From assembly GCA_016584495.1 (NCBI GenBank), contig WAID01000003.1, positions 4,216,001 to 4,280,000 of the forward strand: 64,000 nucleotides of DNA, read 5' to 3'. Within the stretch, counting starts at the first letter, position 1. The number at the start of each line of letters is the position of its first letter. Shown piece after piece: positions 23,591 to 36,259 of the stretch. The DNA is from Celoporthe dispersa (lineage: Eukaryota > Ascomycota > Sordariomycetes > Diaporthales > Cryphonectriaceae). The position numbers and the translations under genes were made by a program. The notes under the pieces were generated by a model, which was not told the origin of the DNA, made no database searches, and saw nothing but the letters and a program-made list of their open reading frames with translations.

Positions 23591-25508
23591 CTACTGTCGG
23601 TGATGAGGAGACTGGTGCCGAGCCATGTGGTCATGGACATGCGCATTGCCACTATCCGATCTCCTCTTCTTCTTGTTGCACTGCTTGATGAGCGTCGTGG
23701 CCGCTGGTGTAGATGTCGACGCAGGCTCTACATCCTGGACCGCAGCAGGAGCTGTGGTGACCGTCGTCGCCGCCCCCACCGCCGCTTCTGATGTCGTTGT
23801 TGTTGATGATGATGATGATGACGATGATGTCTCAAACACAGCAGACGCTGTGGCGGTTAATGATGCTGCAGCAGCCGACGAGGTTTCTGTCCCGCTGCCT
23901 CCCTCTGCAGACGAGATAGTGCTCAACGGAGAAGAAGAAGAAGAAGCAAATGCTGCGCTAGACGCTCCAACACTCCCCTCTGACATGCCCCATCCCTTGA
24001 GCGGGTTATCACCAGGCAGGGCCGTCAGCCCAGAGTAGATATTCTCCTCGATCGGAGACGCTACGTTGCAGGTACTGCTCTTGTCGCGCACCGTCACGCC
24101 AGGACAAGTATCCATGCCGCTATCCCCCGCGTTGCAGGTGTCGATGATGTTCTGGAGCACCTCGGTGTCCCAGGCGGCCATGAAGTCGCCGTGGGCCGAG
24201 CAGCCGGACAGGTCGCCGTTGGCGAGGACAAAGGGCTGGGACCCAGAACCGGACGTCCAGCGGTCCGCAAAGACCTGGGTGTTCCAGTAGGCCTCGAAGA
24301 ACAGGTGAGGCACGTGTGTGAAACCCGCCGGGCAGTTCTGCTTGCCGGTGGTGTAGTCTGTGGTGGGGAAGACCATGTTGTTCTCGTAGTCGGTGAGGCC
24401 CTTGGAGGGGTCGTAGCAGGATGGGAAGTGAAGGTCCTGGCGGAGAGGCGAATAGAGGCCATCACACTCAGCGCTGTTGGCGGTGAAGGGTCAGTCCCTG
24501 CTGTTTGATGATGATAATAACAATAAAGGAAAAGGTGTAGTCAGGTCAAGATGGGATTTTAAAAGGACACCAGAGGTAAGTAGTGCTTTATGGTCCGCGT
24601 AACTAACGTACAATGGAAAGCCCTGACCAGCTCCTTGGTTGCCCTGGTCTTGAATGCCCGCCGTGGAGCCATCAGACACAGACGCCCACTCCCACGAGGC
24701 AGGCTCATAGCTCGACCGTGGGCAGGTCCACTGTGTCGGCTGGATACCTGACGAGTTGCCGGAATCGAGCTGGAGAGATCCGTAGAAGTTGGGGCACTCC
24801 CGGAGACTGGCGTTTCCGCTGGTCATCTGCAGGCCCACGGGGAACGCGACGACATCATCATCGGTGGCTGTAGAAAAGCCATGTGTCAGTGTTTAAGCAT
24901 CCATCTAGGGTGGTGATCCCTTCGAGCCTCCAAGGTATGATTGGAGAGGGGGAGAGGGGGAAATTCGTATAGATGTTCCTCTCCTGTTTGTCTTCAAATA
25001 GAATAGAAGCACCACATCGAATTGGCGTTCAAGCAGGCCAGCAATATAGAGAGGGCATAGTATCATAATAATAATAATAAAAGACAGGACCATCATTCTG
25101 CACAGGAGAAGAAGAAAAGAGAAAGGGAGAGTCATGAAACTCTATAAACGTACGCTCAAAAAAATAGTAGATGTTGGCATAATAGAAATCCACAGGCTCA
25201 ACCGTATCATTGTCGCTGTCGTAGAAATACAGCTTGGGGAACCAGTAAGCACTGTTGTCACCCTCCACCAGGGCGCTGCTGCAGTTCGAGTCCATCAGGT
25301 CCGCCCCGGTCGCGCTGATGCCCATGTTGGATCCGCCCTGGATGGTGTGGACGTGGCTCGATGTCTTGCCGGGCGACACGATCGGGTCGACACGGCCTTC
25401 CATGAGCGGTCCATCTCCGTAGAAGCGCAGCACGGCAAAGGTCCGTTCGTCCTGGGCAGCCCTGGCGGTAGCAGCCAGAGCTGCTGTGATGGCCAGCGTG
25501 GATCTCAT
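23591..25508 (-). CDS. Secreted DUF1996 protein with Ser/Thr stalk
   Basis: Three exons (25508-25154, 24867-24612, 24473-23591) join in phase to give 497 residues. Donors are GTACGT twice; acceptors are CTACAG and CAACAG. After a short signal peptide (MRSTLAITAALAATARA) comes a DUF1996 domain, recognised by RFYGDGPLMEGRVDPIVSPG, SSHVHTIQGGSNMG, YWFPKLYF and the later CDGLYSPLRQ, PHLFFEAYWNT and GDFMAAWD. The biochemical role of DUF1996 is unknown; members are common secreted or cell-surface fungal proteins. From about residue 390 a long Ser/Thr/Ala-rich stretch follows, likely O-mannosylated. The protein ends in a basic, His-rich tail (KKKRRSDSG, then HVHDHMARHQSPHHRQ) instead of a GPI-anchor signal. 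Confidence 0.85.
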
Positions 25509-27918
25509 GGTTTTTGGGATGAATGGTAGCTCTGTGACTAGACAGTGCTGAGAAGAAAAATTGCTCGTTGTAACAAGTGAGGCTCTGTATATTGTTAATC
25601 CGCAGATATACAAAAGAATGACAAGATCTTGTGCGCAGGCAAAGTTCAGTCGTAGTAGTCGTAGTAGAGAGAAGGAAAAGCAAGAAGCAAAAAAAAAGAA
25701 AAAAAAGAAGGGAATGTGATCTCAAGAGACCAACGATCAAGGAAGGTGAGTTGACGGCAAGTCAAGCCCGTCAAAGAAGGAGTCAAGAATGGCAAAGAAT
25801 CCAGTACGCGCAGAGAACAGGAAGAAGGGAAGAAAAAAAAAGAGACAAGAAGAGAAGACGAGAACGAAGGCTGCATGAGGGCGAGGCAATCATGAGTCTA
25901 TGTAGGAAGAGGGCAGCCTGCCTCCGAGATGGGCAAGGCGCCAGCCAACATCCCATCCATCCCACTGGCATCAAGCACCACAACTGACTACAATGTCTAC
26001 AGTACTCTTGAGGATGCAAGATGCAGGGAGGGGCCGCCCACGGGACCCAATCTGCATTCTGTATGCCCACCCCCTGGTGAGTACACTACCAGAACTGGAA
26101 CTGAGGCCAGAGCTGACGCGCTCTAGAGGTTGCTGAACTACAGAGACGAGCAAGGGCCTGCATCCCGAGCCGCCTCCCCTGCATGATTTACTACCCGTGG
26201 CGGCAGTGGGTGGGTGGCACTGACAGCCTAGGTTGTTCCGGGAAGCCTGACTGGGAGGAGGATCGAGAAGGTTAAAATTTGAAGGGGGCTCGCCAACGCC
26301 AGAATGAGAAGGATACTGCTCCCAAGCTTTGCCAGACTCGGGACTGTTGGAATATGACATGATCCTCTTCTTCCTCTTCCTCCCCCTCTTCCTAGATAGC
26401 ATGCAATTCCGTTCACACATGCTGAAAGTTTGTCAACAACCGAGGAGGGGTCCCTTTTGGTAGCGATTCCTATTAATCGCCTGCCAAGCCAGGCCAGCGC
26501 TTGGCTTGTCCTGACGGATCTCTTGAACCGACAAGATAGAGCTGAAGGAAGAGGAGAAAAACCGTGTGGTGTCAGGTCACCATCAAGGCCCGCCACACAT
26601 CAATGTCAAACAAGCAAGCCTGTGCTGGTGGCGGCTGTGCGAGAAAGGCGGTTCGAGCACCCAATCAGTAGAAATGGAACCAATCAAGACTCTGCTGAGA
26701 TGAGAAAAAGAAAAAAAGAAGAGAGCGAAGAAAAGGGGTGGGGGAACGCCACATCTGCACGGGCGGCACACGTTGATGCGAGGCCCGTTCGCCAGGCACG
26801 CACCATGAGTAATAACCAAGGGGTTTCCGCCCCAGAAGGCACACTGTAGTCCTAGTAACCATCGCTCGGCGTATCTTGGACGTTCCGGGGCCGACTCGCT
26901 CGCCCTTCGATCTTGCAGATCGTATGGAGCTGCAGAGAGATGCTGTGGGCCCATCCATCGTGCCCAGCAGGCTCCCGACACAACCACAATGTTTTGGTGG
27001 TGGAGCCCAGGAATCTAATTCAGTGGGCTGTTCAGTCGATCGGGGCGTTTTTTTTCCCACCCTGCAGTGGATAAAATAAGCTTCTGTGACCCGTCAGAAC
27101 TCGGAAACGAAACATGTTCGTCCGATCTAGGGTGTCATTGTGTATTTATTTATATGTATATACAACATAACCATCACAGCATCACCTTGTAGCCGCCGGT
27201 CCCCTTCGCCCAGCGGCTCGTCCCTCTGGCGGGAAGAAGAAATCAATATCAGTCCGCCAAGGACAAATCCGTCATTCTTGAGTGGCTCGGTCACAAAGCA
27301 CAACAAACACTCCGAGGTCTGACAGCGGGCCAGACGGACCACTCCGGCCCCATGCTCGTCCACGAGAGGAAGCGAAGAAAAAAAAAGTATGTATCCGAGG
27401 GTGCAATGTGGTGTGTAAGATTCTTGCGTCGAGAGCGAATTGTTCAGGTGGCTGGATTGGTTCCAGCTCAAGTTGATTATTGAGAAAAGGACCCCCACAC
27501 GGTCCTGTTTCAAGCTTTAATAGTCTTGCAGACGGGCTGCAAGAGAATCCCAATCCCGCTATGATCTAGGCCCGTCTCAGCGGAATATGGAGGGTGGGGG
27601 GTCCCTAATCACCGGCCAGACCAGCCCATCCCTCCCTCTCCTTCTGATCACTACTTATTCATAAAATACTTATGCAGGTCAGCCATTACAAGAGTGGATG
27701 CTGTATATTTCTTGTGCCCGTGGTAGGATGGATGGTTGGTGGGCAGGCACTATGGTCAGGTGAATGTAAAAGGCTTTCAGATCACAGTAACTGTAGAGTA
27801 CATGTTGAGTGAGATATACAAAAGTACTTGCTTGTACACAGCGCCACGCTGAAACCCCCAACGGCCGCCGACTGGTGGGAATCAACTATACCCGATACCA
27901 CAGTCCCAGGACCACCGT
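25509..27918. other. Intergenic region, no gene supported
   Basis: Overlapping short open frames on both strands, none protein-like. Contains purine-rich tracts (25680-25710, 25828-25860, 26700-26735). Part of it is the promoter of the DUF1996 gene, and the right end is the 3' region of the amidohydrolase gene. Confidence 0.55.
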
Positions 27919-30900
27919 CTACTCATCCACCTCATTGGGCCAACAGCTGCTAACCTCGAGCCTCCCGCCCTGCGCCTGGAAAGCTAGCACCGGCGTCCCG
28001 AACTGCAGCGGGTTTCCCTCCCAGACCACAATATCACCGCTCGCCTCGAGGCCCAGGATCTGCTCGATGTTGGTCGAGACGAGCGCCAGCGCCTGGTGTT
28101 CGCTCAGGCCTGCATACTTGGCCGCCCAGGATGCCTCGAGGGCGGTGGATTGGATGCGTGAATCACCAGGGGGTCCTTTGGTTGGTAAGGGGAACGAGTG
28201 TAAGTATGTGGTCCCGGAAGAAAGGAGAAGGAAAGACAAAAAAAAAAAAAAAAGAAGGCTCATGAAGAGAGGGCGTGAACCTACCACCCTGAGTGAGGAT
28301 CGCAATGCCAAAGAACACCCCCGCCTCGCTTAGCACGTCTGCCGTGCTCCTGCTGAGAGGCGGCCCAGGCAACGAATTGATCTTGGCCCACCTGTCTGGA
28401 CCAGGGCGCGTCGCCGTGAGGATCACAGGAACCTTGGCTTCTGCAATCTCCCGAGCGAGCTGGAAGGTTGGGGAGGGTCATCGATTATCAGCGGGAAATT
28501 TCTCTGCAGAGGGACTAGGCCAGCACGCCCACCCGGGCACACGACTTACAAGAGGCGCTTCATGACCTCCCAAGATGACGACATTGACATTAGGATAGTC
28601 CTTCTTCAGTAGGATCGTCTGCTGGATATCGTGCTGCTCTCAAACCCTCATTAGGACGACGAAGGAAGACCAAGAGACCTGGATCGGCGGTCAGACTCAC
28701 GTTCGAGACAGCGTTGATGACCAGTGGCATCGAGCCATCGGCAACCAAGGCCCACGGGTTCGTAGCATCAGTGTCCTCCACCTCCTTCTTACTCCCTCCG
28801 GCCTTGACGAGCGCCCTGAGCCTCTCGACGGCCATGCTCACAGCGCCATCATTCACCTTGGCGTCCTGTCCCAGCACGACATGCATGGCGACATCTTCCT
28901 GGAACAGACCACCGTTGAGAAGCGTGCTGTGCAGTCCCGTCCTCAGACCGGTAGACACGCCCGAGATCAGTCCGCCCTCTGTCACAGGCGCCTGGACAGC
29001 CCTGGTAACGCCCCCCAGCCTGGCGCGCGCAAAGGTCTTGGCCTTGGTTTCGCCACCTGCGAGGCTGACGGCATATTTCGCATAGGCAACATTCTCCGCG
29101 TCTTTGGACTCCTTGGGCTTGATCACGTCGACCAGGCCATCGCCCGTGTCTGGATTTGTGGTGATCTCGGCAAGGCCCAGGGAGGATGTCACAGCCGTCA
29201 AGCCACGGGTGAGATGGGCATTCTTGAGACGGATGTGGACGACATTGTCGTTACCTAAGAGCTGCATACCGGTGCTGGCGCAGTCTCCGGCCTCACTAGA
29301 GCCCAGACAGACAACCTTACCGTCCTGGATGACGAGCATGAGGCCTGCGTGAAGGGACGACGACGACGACCCGCTCTCGCTCTCGCTTGTGGACGGCACG
29401 CCTGACCTCTCTTCCAGGAACGACCTGGTAATCCCGCTGATCACAAAAGTCTGACCTGGCCTGCGCACGTCTGTGCAGACCTGCAGCCTCTCCTCCTCAT
29501 CAATCGTGGCGCGCATTTCTGGCTTTCCCGCGCCCCTGCGCACACCGTCGGCAGCCTCAAAGACGACACGCGCCGTGTTCTCTCCGACCTCGACGGGATC
29601 CAGGGTCGCCACGCCGTCGATGTAGACCTGTTTCGGCGTGGCACCGATGGAGAGAGGATGCGAGTCCCAGACTACAAGATCGGCATCATAGCCGGCCCGC
29701 GTGTAGCCGACCCGGAAATCGAGGTCGATGGCTCTAGCTGGAATCGAGGTGATGGACTGCAGCGCCTTGTCCGCCGGTAGGCCAAAGGAGTGGCCAACGG
29801 CTGCCTGGAGCCCCAGATACTGCGCCGAAAGATCCTCGGCCGCATTATCGGACTTGTAGGCCACCGGTACGCCGTGGTCGTTGAGGATCTTGCCGGCATA
29901 CAGGCTGGGGGCGTATGCCTCTTGCTTGTAGAGTGCGAATTCTGCAAATGTTGCGACTGTGATGTTCCTTTTTCATGCATTATAGGTCAGCGTCGTGGTG
30001 CGGGAGCTCAAGCAGTAGGTGGCGAGGAGATGCGGCCTGGAAAGAAAAGAAGAGAAGAGAGAGAAAGAAAGAACGAGAAAAAAAAAGAAGAAAACACATA
30101 CTCGCCATATTCCTTCAGCATCTCAGGGACCTGCCAGGCCTCGATGGCGTGGTGAAAAGCCCGGACGGTGAAACCGAACTCGTGAGAGACGCGCAGCATG
30201 GTCTCCATGTCCTCGGGCTCGTAGCAGTGGTTGTGCATGGCCACACGGCCCCTGAGCATGGCCGCGGTGCTCTCCAGCTCGAGCTCCTCGGGGAACCCGC
30301 CCTTGTCGGCCAGCATCCTCGCCCGGGCCCCGGCCCCGGTGCTCGCCGCTGCCATGCGAGCGCCCTCGCACCACGCGTCCTGCCTGTCGATGAGATCCTT
30401 GGCCCTCGCGAGCCACTTCCGCAGCAGCCACACGTTGCCCATCCTCGTATGTCCATACACCCTCTTGGGGTTCTCACCACAGGCCATCTTCATATACCGG
30501 TGCCTCTCGCCCGGGTCGACCCCGTGGTCCAGCAGCATCTCCTCGACCACGTACTCGCCGTGCGGCCCAGCCTTGACCGCATTCTTCACCACGGCGCCCT
30601 CGCCGCCCATGATGTTGGCGCTGCCGGGGATGATGAGGCTTGACGTGACGCCGCCCGAGGCGACGAGCCTGGTGGCCACATCGTAAGCCTTCATGCCGTC
30701 GATGGCGCTCACGAAGGGCGTGAGCGGGCCAAAGTCGGCGTGAATCTCGTTGGAGTCCTCTGTGGCCTCCGTGGTGGGCCAGGCCATGACCAGGTGGTGC
30801 GCGTGCATGTCGACCAGGCCGGGTGTCACGTATGCCCCGCGGAGATCAACCTCGCTGGTGGCGTCGTTGTCGTAGCCCACGGCCACGACCGCACCAGCAG

Positions 30901-31348
30901 GGGAGACGGAGGTGATGAGACCCCCGGAGAAGACAATATCGACGGGGCGCTCGAGAAACGCCTCGCCGTCAAAGAGCGTCGCGTTGCGCAGCACCACCGT
31001 CCCGGCCTGGCCGCTCACATCGTTCCACCTCGGGTTCTCGCTGCGGTCCTTGGGCTCGATCCTCGCAGGGAATGTGGCGAGGGCCGCGCAGGACGCCAGG
31101 CCTGCCTCGAACCTCTTCTCCTCGAGGGTCGACAGGACAGCCCGAGGTTGTTGGCCTCGTGTGCGGCTGTCCCAGAGGTACAGCCACGACAGCTGGATGG
31201 CGAGGAGCAGGGCCACGACGAGGCGGAGGGAGAGAGCCCTCCGCAGGCGACGGCCTGGCTGGACTTTGGGGTACGCGGGTGCCTCGTGATAGGCTGGAGG
31301 GGGCGGCGAGGAGCTGACGAGCAGCTTCTCGCTGCTGACGTTGCCCAT
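27919..31348 (-). CDS. Membrane-anchored tandem amidohydrolase
   Basis: Five exons (31348-30102, 29967-28701, 28633-28550, 28459-28285, 28175-27919) give 1009 residues with every junction in phase. The N terminus has a cytosolic segment and one helix (LSLRLVVALLLAIQLSWLYLW), so the enzyme probably faces the lumen or outside. The first half is an imidazolonepropionase-like amidohydrolase: VTPGLVDMHAHH supplies the metal-binding HxH, MHNHCYEP and FHHAIEAWQVP follow, and VPVAYKSDNAAEDL carries the late Asp. It closes with DADLVVWDSHPLSIG. The second half repeats the fold pattern (LMLVIQDGKVVCLG near its start, GDIVVWEGNPLQFG near its end) but has LTRGLTAVTSSLG where HxH is expected. Similar fungal proteins are often labelled amidohydrolase or CE9; the substrate is unknown. 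This long gene shows no frame disruption. Confidence 0.85.
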
Positions 31349-32503
31349 CCTGAGGAAGCGAGTGAGGCGTGTCCCCCAATTGACGGGCGAGGCCTGAGTG
31401 CTACCGACTGGTTGTGGTGGAGCAGAGCAGGAATATTATGTCGTCCCTGGTGTGCTCTCCCTTCAGAAATCCGCACAGTCCCGATGTCGTCTATGTGAGG
31501 CCTTCGAGGGGCGAAATAAGACGTATAAGAGGCATCCAGAGAAGATGGCCCAGGGAAGGAGGTGCTCGTTCATATATCTTGGAAAGAGCTGTTGGAGGAG
31601 GGGGACCCCTGGCCTGGTAGCGTGTGATAGAGGCCCTGTACGAAGCGCTTGAGTAGGTAGTCACCATCTCTGCCCTGCCGCCCGCCTCCTTACCATGTTG
31701 AGTAACTGTAGCCCTGACGTGCAGCGACAGGGATACAGATCCTCTATCGCTGCAACATCGATAATCATTACTCAACAACCTCCGGCAAAGTCGACTCCAC
31801 GAAGGTACATACAGATTCATACAATTCTTATCCAGTTGGGCCGAGACTCGGACCTTGACAATGCTCCGTCTGACAAGGTTTTTGGTGTTTTTTTCCCCCT
31901 TCTTTTCGTATGCATGGATGTAGTGTTTCTGCTGCTCTTCATAGATGTGGACGGGAGGAGGTCTTGGTTGTATTTACGTTGGTCAGGTATGGCCTTCGAT
32001 TCGAGTACTAAAATCGATCAAATAGTACCAGATTAAGATGAAGTTGGAAACCACAAAGAGGAAAGAAAACAACAACAATTCAGGCACTAGAGATGTGAAT
32101 GTTATCATAGTTGTATGACTTATACCAGTTACGGTGCCCCTGTCTGAATATGAACATAGATGGTCATTGTCGACCGCGGTGTTGTCCAACAGCATGAACA
32201 CTTCGTCACATGGAGTACTTATTGATAATGAATGACCAATTTGCGTGCTCACTACCATTGAAGAAATCTCAAGTGCTGCATTACGTGTGAATTAAAGTGA
32301 CCAGATTGCCAAGTCGTGTTGATGACACATTTTCGCGTCCATATGATTAACAGGAGCAAAAACTTACAATACACAGCCGGAAGCGCGGCAACATGCATAC
32401 AGCAAAAGGGGTATAAACAATAGCAACGAATAATCACAACACGGAAGAAAATCAATCGAACAATTCTTCCTCAGAGCCCGACTTCCTCGAATCCAGCACC
32501 CTC
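31349..32503. other. Intergenic region
   Basis: Upstream of the amidohydrolase (-) and downstream of the Rch1-like gene (-). AT-rich from about 31830 to 32460. No credible gene. Confidence 0.6.
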
Positions 32504-34099
32504 CTACAGCCTCTCGTTATTTCCCGTCTCCGTGGGAGAAGGCGTCTCGTTCGCCCCGTCCAGATCTCGCAGTCCGCGTCCCCCCCTCACGCTCTCCACG
32601 TCCAGCTCGCTGTGCACGCTCCGTCTCAGAAACCACTTGAATACATACACCAGGCCCTGGGCCAGAAACACCTGCTCCATGGTGTACAGCAGCACAGGAA
32701 TCTGCAGGTATGCCCTCGTCAGCTCATCCTTGCCCGACCACATGGCGGCCACCAGCGGGATGCCGACACCGGTGGTCTTGGCCGCGCCGCAGAAGCACAC
32801 CGCGATGGTCTGCTCTTTGGACATCTGTCTGGGGGTTATAAAGTGCCTGAGAGGCCGTGGGATCGACAGACTCGCCAGCCGCGGTCCTATCGCCTTCTTC
32901 ACGAGGTTGTGCGGCGGCCGGGCGAGCACGAAACAGATCATGGTGAACAAGACGTAAAGTCCGATGTTCATAAAGACTACAAAGAAGATGGAGGTCTTGG
33001 GCATGGTGTAGAGGGCACCTGTCTTGAAGGCATTGGAGAAGGTGGACCTGGTATTCTGGTCAGCCTCCTCTTCTGTTAATTATCTGAACTCTCAGACAGG
33101 CTGAGCAGTGCGGGCACTGTAGGCACTGACCATATCAGGGTGCAGAGGAAGAAGGTCGACAGCTTCCCGAGCTTCAGATGCGCCACACACCACACAACCT
33201 GCTTCTCAAACAGGATCCGTACCGTCTGTCCCACCACCAGCGGTAGGATAACCGTGAGACCTAGCTTTTCGGCGACATCACTATACATCGCCCCCAGCGT
33301 GCTCGGCGAGGCTGGCATCCACGAGGTAAACTCGGGCCTGCGCGGGATGAGAGCATAGATGAGGCCCGGGCTGATGAAGGACCCAAACACGTTTCCGATG
33401 ACCACCTCGATGATGGCCGCCGCATCGTCACCGCCTGCGTTACGGGTCATGACGACGTTGGAAGAGATCGTGGTTGGCAGGCAGCTTGTCACCAGCATCC
33501 CGATGAGTACGGGGGTCTCGATGGCGTTGGTCTCTAGGCCGCCGGCTGCGATGGTGACCCACATGATCACTTCAGAAGACTTTCGGGTCAGCAAAGCTCG
33601 AGCCCCGCGCATACAGAGACAGGCTTTGGCGGCTCACTGACCGAGCCAGATCACAGGGATGACGATGAAGCTAATTCCCTGCACGATGATATGCAGGCGC
33701 CAGTTGAAGAGGTTCTCGCGCAGCTTCTGGGTCGAGAGCTGCAGGCCGCTGACGAGGAAGATGACGGCGACGGAGCCGTACAGGATGCTGTACTCGGATT
33801 TGATCGGGCCACCGGTGGCGGCAACATCTTGAAAGGAAGAAGTCAGTTCATCCTGTTCCAACACTTCATGACGAAGAAGAAGAAGGAAGAAGAGGCGGGG
33901 GGTGGTGATGATGATGATGGGGATTATTACTGGGCCATTTCCACGCCAACACACAAGCCAGACCAAAACAAAACACCAGCCACTGCTCAGAGATGAACTG
34001 AACGTATTTGTTCCGGGGTTTGGCCGCCTTTCCGCCGTCCCGTTCATTCTTCTCATGATCATCTGGTATTCTGATGGTCACAACCATCGTTTCTCGCAA
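32504..34099 (-). CDS. Rch1-like SBF-family transporter
   Basis: Four exons (34099-33931, 33827-33642, 33569-33131, 33047-32504) give 445 residues, the normal length for the bile-acid:sodium symporter-like family (PF13593) that includes yeast Rch1 and SLC10A7. Yeast-type members sit in the plasma membrane and restrain calcium uptake. Diagnostic stretches are QWLVFCFGLACVLAWKWPN, then VAATGGPIKSEYSILYGSVA, LIGMLVTSCLPTTISSNVV, and AVCFCGAAKTTGVGIPLVA. About ten hydrophobic segments are visible. The splice choices are fixed by homology: the first intron restores WPNVAATGG and the third restores LIWSTFSNAF using donor GTCAGT and acceptor ACCAG behind a CTGAC branch site. All phases agree and no indel is needed. 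Start at 34099; a second Met four codons later is also possible. Confidence 0.9.
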
Positions 34100-35538
34100 T
34101 CCGTCCAGCTACCTCCACACCTGGAGGTTACCACCGCCAGACAGCTTTGGAAGGAGGAGGGTTGCGAGTGGAATCTGGCTTATGGTCGCAATCAATAGCA
34201 ACAGTGCGAACGCCGTTGAAGGGAGAGAAAGAGGAAAAAAAGAAGGCAAGAGAAAACAACATTATAGGAAGGATGAAGCTGATCCTGAATGGATACAGGT
34301 CTGTCTCTTATCCAAAAGAGGACAAAGGTGTGAGGATGGCAAAGTTCGCCATGTTTACACACACAACAAGGCCCGCCTTATTGCCGCTCCTCCCTGCGAA
34401 GATCGGACATCTTCCGCAGTACATGACAGGCAGGTGCTGAATGTTTGAGTGGAGCCTTTGATGCAAAGATCCGGATTAACTGGTCCGAATCCCGTGATGA
34501 TGTTTCTGACTTGAGGCTTCGTGGAAAGAACAGTCTGCACGCTCATGGTCAAGAGGGGCCACTGATGATGAGATCTCCTTCTGGATATCAATTGCCAAAA
34601 CAGAGAAGTCATCATATAAAAACAAGGTCGAAACTGCCCTGGTGTGATCCTAAAACAGGCAATTAATTAAAGCACAATCCCAGACCAGTCAGCAGGACCT
34701 TGTTATCAAAGTCAGTGCTTGTAGTCGACAATCCGCCTCTTTCTTTCTCTTTTCTTTTCATTTCTTTCTTTTTCCTTTCAGCCCTCACCCTATCTTCCAC
34801 CCACAGGCAAATAGTGACCATAATCGATGACATGTTACAGGGATCCATTCATGGTTTTATCTAAACTCAAGCAGAAAATTGTCCTGGTTGTTGTTCTGGA
34901 AGAAGAAAAGCAGTGTCCCCAGGAGGACTCGGAGATCATTTGAAGACAGCATTCTTTCTCACAACCAAGCACTCTGTGTTTCCTGCTTGAGCTTTTGCCC
35001 AGCATTTCTCTTGCTCACATTTAAGTATATTCAGGGACTCAAGATCCTACAGCCTTATTATGCAGTAACTAATAGTAAGAGACAGGAGGGAGTGTGCTTA
35101 TTTTATTCTCATGTCTTGAACCCCACCACGCCACACTGAGAGACGAAGACATATGATCCAGCTTCCGAGTACTGCGAGGCGAGTGGATAGGTAACACAGT
35201 TGCCACCGTCCAATTTCAGTGAGCTCCAGGCCTTCATGCAGGGGCGTCGGGGGTCCAGGTGAGCTGATCAGGCTTACGGCTCTACAGGCTAACCACAAGG
35301 CCGACAGCCATTTTGCCCAATCGTAGAGAGTACGATAATAATCATGGCTGAGAAGCCCCTGTAATATGGAGCAAGATTATTTCTGAATGTTGCTTCCTTC
35401 CGAATGAGCTTGTGCTACGGAGACACCGTTGGAAGAATCTGATGTGTACATAACCGTCCCGCTCCGGACCCGAGAGCACGCAGACTTCCTGAGCACCTCT
35501 CCCGACTCAACCTTGTCTCCAGCACACGCTCAGATGCC
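34100..35538. other. Intergenic region upstream of two divergent genes
   Basis: Shared 5' region of the Rch1-like gene (-) and the gene at 35539 (+). No protein-like frame. A pyrimidine-rich tract lies at 34738-34780. Confidence 0.55.
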
Positions 35539-36206
35539 ATGGCCCACGATGATCCCTACACCGACCTTCCCCAGGTAGTAGTTCCAGAGGCAGACCAGCA
35601 CCCCCAGGTCGTCACAGGCCCGAACGGCTTCTCATGGCCCGTCCACGCTGCGCAGTCGCAGCCCGGGTACCTGGACAAGGCACCAGCTATACCCAGAGCG
35701 ACACCCACCCCCACGAGGAGGCGAATCTGCCGCCTGGCCCCGCGGACCTTCTACGTCGTCCTCGGCGTATGTCTCATAGTAATTATCGGCGCAGCGGTGG
35801 GCGGCGGCGTCGGAGCTTCCCTGGCCCATCAACAGAACCCAGAAAGTCCACCCGGCGACCCCTCTTCCTCTAACAAGCACTCTTCTCTACTAACAACAAG
35901 ACGGTGTGAAGTCCTCCACGGCAACCTCCACCGGGCCCGCCTCCGTCACCACCACGGAAGTCGTCGGTGCCACCTCGACGCTGTACCGCGACTGCCCCTC
36001 GTCCAACGACACGCTGCACTCGGTCACTTACGGGTCGGAGGACTACGTGTTCCGCAAGTTCTGCAGCATGACGCTGGTGGACAACGCAAACCATGTGGTG
36101 AATGAGCCGGCCACGGACCTGAACGCTTGTATCAACATGTGTGCGAAGTATAATTATGCGAACGCGACGGAGATCTCGCAGACCGGGGCTGTCTGGTATG
36201 TGTGGC

Positions 36207-36259
<53 letters not shown>

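Noticed and set aside
36212..36256. CT repeat read as coding poly-Leu/Ser
   Set aside because: It lies between a good GTATGT donor and an acceptor that joins two cysteine-rich exons in phase, so it is intronic.
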